A stretch of 64,000 bases of DNA from positions 60,357,467 through 60,421,466 of the forward strand of contig NC_091134.1 in assembly GCF_041381155.1 (NCBI RefSeq), written 5' to 3'. The translations under genes were made by a program, and so were the position numbers. The notes under the pieces were generated by a model. The model made no database searches, was not told the origin of the DNA, and saw nothing but the letters and a program-made list of their open reading frames with translations. This stretch comes from Argopecten irradians (lineage: Eukaryota > Mollusca > Bivalvia > Pectinida > Pectinidae). Shown here in pieces: positions 61,301-64,000 of the stretch. Position 1 is the stretch's first letter. The number at the start of each line of letters is the position of its first letter.

Positions 61301-63610
61301 CCTCTCTCCCACCTCGTCGTCCTCCTCCTCTCTCCCATCTCGTCGTCCTCCTCCTCTCTCCCAAATCGTTCTCTCTCCTCCTCTCTCTTACCTCGTTCTC
61401 CTCCTCCTCTATCCCATCTCGTCGTCCTCCTTCTCTTTCCCATCTCGTCCTCCTCCGCTCTCCATCTCGTCGTCCTCCCCCTCTCTGCCCCTCGTCGTCG
61501 TCCTCCTCTCTCTCTCCCTCGTCCTCCTCCTCCTCTCTTTCACATCATCCTCCTCCGCTCTCCTACCTCTTCCTCCTCCTCCTCTCTCCCCCTGGTCCTC
61601 CTCCTCCGCTCTCCCATCTCGTCCTCCTCCTCCGCTCTCCCATCTCGTCCTCCTCCTCCGCTCTCCCACCTCGTCCTCCTCCTCCGCTCTCCCCCTCGTC
61701 CTCTTCCTCCTCTCTCTCTCCTCGTCCTCCTCCTCCGCTCTCCCATCTCGTCCTCCTCCTCCGCTCTCCCACCTCGTCCTCCCTCCCCTCCTCCGCTCTC
61801 CCCCTCGTCTCCTCTTCCTCCTCTCTCTCTCCTCGTCCTCCTCCTCCGCTCTCCCATCTCGTCCTCCTCCGCTCTCCCATCTCGTCCTCCTCCTCCGCTC
61901 TCCCACCTCGTCCTCCTCCTCTCCTCTCCCTCCCCTCGTCCTCTTCCTCCTCTCTCTCTCCTCGTCCTCCTCCTCCGCTCTCCCATCTCGTCCTCCTCCT
62001 CCGCTCTCCCATCTCGTCCTCCTCCTCCGCTCTCCCACCTCGTCCTCCTCCTCCTCTCGCTCTCTCCCATGTCGTCCTCCTCCTCTCTCCCCCTGGTCCT
62101 CCTCCTCCGCTCTCCTATCTCGTCCTCCTCCTCTCTCACTCTCGTCCTCCTACTCCTCCGCTCTCCCATCTCGTCCTCCTCCTCTCCCCCATCTCGTCCT
62201 CCTCCTCTCTCCCCTCGTCCTCCTCGTCCTCCTCTCTCCCACCTCGTCCTCCTCCTCTCTCCCATCTCGTCGTCCTCCTCTCTCCCATCTCGTCCTCCTC
62301 CTCCGCTCTCCCATCTCGTCCTCCTCCTCTCTCACTCTCGTCCTCCTCCTCCTCCGCTCTCCCATCTCGTCCTCCTCCTCTCTCCCCTCTCCCCTCGTCG
62401 TCCTCCTCTCTCCCACCTCGTCGTCCTCCTCTCTCCCATCTCGTCGTCCTCCTCTCTCCCACCTCGTCCTCCTCCTCCTCCGCTCTCCCAACTCGTCCTC
62501 CTCCTCCTCCTCTCTTCCACCTCGTCGTCCTCCTCCTCCTCTCTCCCCCTCGTCCTCTTCCTCCTCTCTTCCCTCGTCCTCCTCCTCCTCCTCTCTCCCA
62601 CCTCGTCGTCCTCCTCCTCCTCTCTCCCATCTCGTCGTCCTCCTCTCTCCCACCTCGTCCTCCTCCTCCTCCTCTCTTCCACCTCGTCCTCCTCCTCCTC
62701 CTCTCTCCCATCTCGTCGTCCTCCTCCGCTCTCCCAACTCGTCCTCCTCCTCCTCCTCCCCTCTTCCACCTCGTCCCTCCTCCTCCTCCTCCTTTCTCCC
62801 CCTCGTCCTCTTCCTCCTCTCTCTCTCCTCGTCCTCCTCCTCCTTCTTTCTCCCATCTCGTCGTCCTCCTCCGCTCTCCCATCTCGTCCTCCTCCTCCTG
62901 TCTCCCATCTCGTCCTCCTCCTCCTATCTCCCACCTCGTCGTCCTCCTCCTCTCTCCCATCTCGTCGTCCTCCTCCTCTCTTCCATTTCGTCGTCCTCCT
63001 CCTCTCTCCCATCTCGTCCTCCTCCTCCTCTCTTCCATCTCGTCGTTCTCCTCCGCTCTTCCATTTCGTCGTCCTCCTCCTCTCTCCCATCTCGTCCTCC
63101 TCCTCCTCTCTTCCATCTCGTCGTCCTCCTCCTCTCTCCCATCTCCTCCTCCTCCTCCTGTCTCCCATCTCGTCGTCCTCCTCCGCTCTCCCAACTCGTC
63201 CTCCTCCTCCTCCTCCTCCCCTCTTCCACCTCGTCCTCCTCCTCCTCCTTTCTCCCCCTCGTCCTCTTCCTCCTCTCTCTCTCCTCGTCCTCCTCCCTCT
63301 TTCTCCCATCTCGTCGTCCTCCTCCGCTCTCCCATCTCGTCCTCCTCCTCCTCTCTCCCACCTCGTCGTCCTCCTCCTCTCTCCCATCTCGTCGTCCTCC
63401 TCCTCACTTCCATTTCGTCGTCCTCTTCCTCTCTCCCATCTCGTCCTCCTCCTCCTCTCTTCCACCTCGTCGTCCTCCTCCTCTCTCCCATCTCGTCGTC
63501 CTCCTCCTCTCTTCCATTTCGTCGTCCTCCTCCTCTCTCCCACCTCGTCCTCCTACTCCCCTCTCTTACCACCTAGTCATCCTCCTCCCCTCTCTGTCTT
63601 TCACACCGCT
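58374..63610. repeat. 5.2-kb polypyrimidine/polypurine satellite with an internal duplication of about 1.0 kb
   Basis: The plus strand is almost wholly C and T, in units of about 20-30 bp built from TCTCCCA[CT]CTCGTCCTCC and CTC repeats. Nearly all G falls in CTCGTC or CCGCTC, so units carry CpG at regular spacing. A block starting near 59,890 recurs near 60,900: CTCCCATCTTGTCCTCTTCC at 59921 and 60932, offset 1,011; CCCCCTGGTC at 60571 and 61588, offset 1,017. Lack of A on plus and of T on minus removes stop codons, which creates open frames up to 1,286 codons rich in S, P and L (plus) or R, E and G (minus). These frames overlap in several phases and are not genes. Confidence 0.95.
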
Positions 63611-64000
63611 CCCTCCTCTGCCGTTACATAAAAAGTAAAGAACATCTATCATTGCTATATTTCGTTCTTTTCGTTACTCCATACATTTAAAACCAGATTC
63701 AAGCGGAATGTTCAATCAAGAGAATAGTTAAGTTATGTCTTTATTACCAAAAAATCTTTACCTGAATAGAAATTCACTACTTAACATTGTGTTTTTTAGC
63801 CCCAATAAAATGAAGGATGCTCATTTGAAATGGCAGCTTACTCCTACCTACTAAATGAAGTGGCGGTAATCAATAATCAGTCAGCATTTCTACAAGGTTT
63901 GCTTCATCTTAACTTTACAAACATAAGATAAAATCAATATTAGAATATGCCATGCACAAAAAAGGCTAAAATAATTTCAACAGCGAATGTTCGTTGCATT
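63611..64000. other. AT-rich flank of the satellite, nothing recognised
   Basis: Return to ordinary AT-rich sequence immediately after the array. No coding or repeat signal. Confidence 0.6.

Noticed and set aside
58326-63638. Very long open frames (up to 1,286 codons plus; 478 minus) rich in S/P/L or R/E/G
   Set aside because: They lie wholly in the polypyrimidine array, overlap each other in several frames on both strands, and follow from the absence of stop-codon bases. No domain, start context or exon structure.

Overview
The window is metazoan nuclear DNA. It is AT-rich, gene-poor, and full of satellites, small inverted-repeat DNA transposons and decayed LINEs. The one gene I recognise is a Cip/Kip CDK inhibitor with spliceosomal introns. 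The repeat style (ETS/YY1-type promoter motifs, a dispersed repeat opening with TTTACGTCCTATTAACG, LINE ORF2 tails) points to a lophotrochozoan, most likely a bivalve mollusc. I cannot name the species.

Layout. 1-1290: two adjacent satellites, a 38-bp array then a 21-bp array, sharing a 19-bp core. 2801-3608: a non-autonomous element with 16-bp terminal inverted repeats. 4253-4471: a short pyrimidine-rich array. 6862-8264: a 43-bp satellite. 8394-12183: a transposon nest, where copies of one Mutator-like family (9-bp target duplication) are each interrupted by a hAT-like family (8-bp target duplications), with a LINE relic between them. About 13.85-18.9 kb, minus strand: the CDKN1 gene, with a CCAAT/GC-box promoter, a coding exon of 490 bp, a small second coding exon carrying the stop codon, and a candidate third exon that is either 3' UTR or an alternative C-terminus.

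19-58 kb holds no recognisable gene. It has two weak exon candidates (23.7-24.0 kb plus; 53.15-53.24 kb minus), one TATA-less promoter-like block without an assigned gene (30.85-30.91 kb), local clusters of short motifs that look like regulatory sites (TACCTG at 25.8 and 44.3 kb; TGGTCAGT at 26.8-28.6 kb), a LINE relic (41.1-41.5 kb), two long palindromes, small arrays and a mollusc-type dispersed repeat (54.1-54.5 kb).

58,374-63,610 is a 5.2-kb polypyrimidine/polypurine satellite whose units carry a CpG and which contains an internal tandem duplication of about 1.0 kb. The very long open frames on both strands there are low-complexity artefacts.

The CDKN1 gene can be read at residue level. 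No cooperating gene set is visible. The 40 kb upstream of CDKN1 is best described as a repeat-dotted gene desert that may hold regulatory DNA. No undescribed multi-gene system was found. The most useful leads are the possible alternative last exon of CDKN1, the motif clusters and the repeated nesting of the two transposon families.
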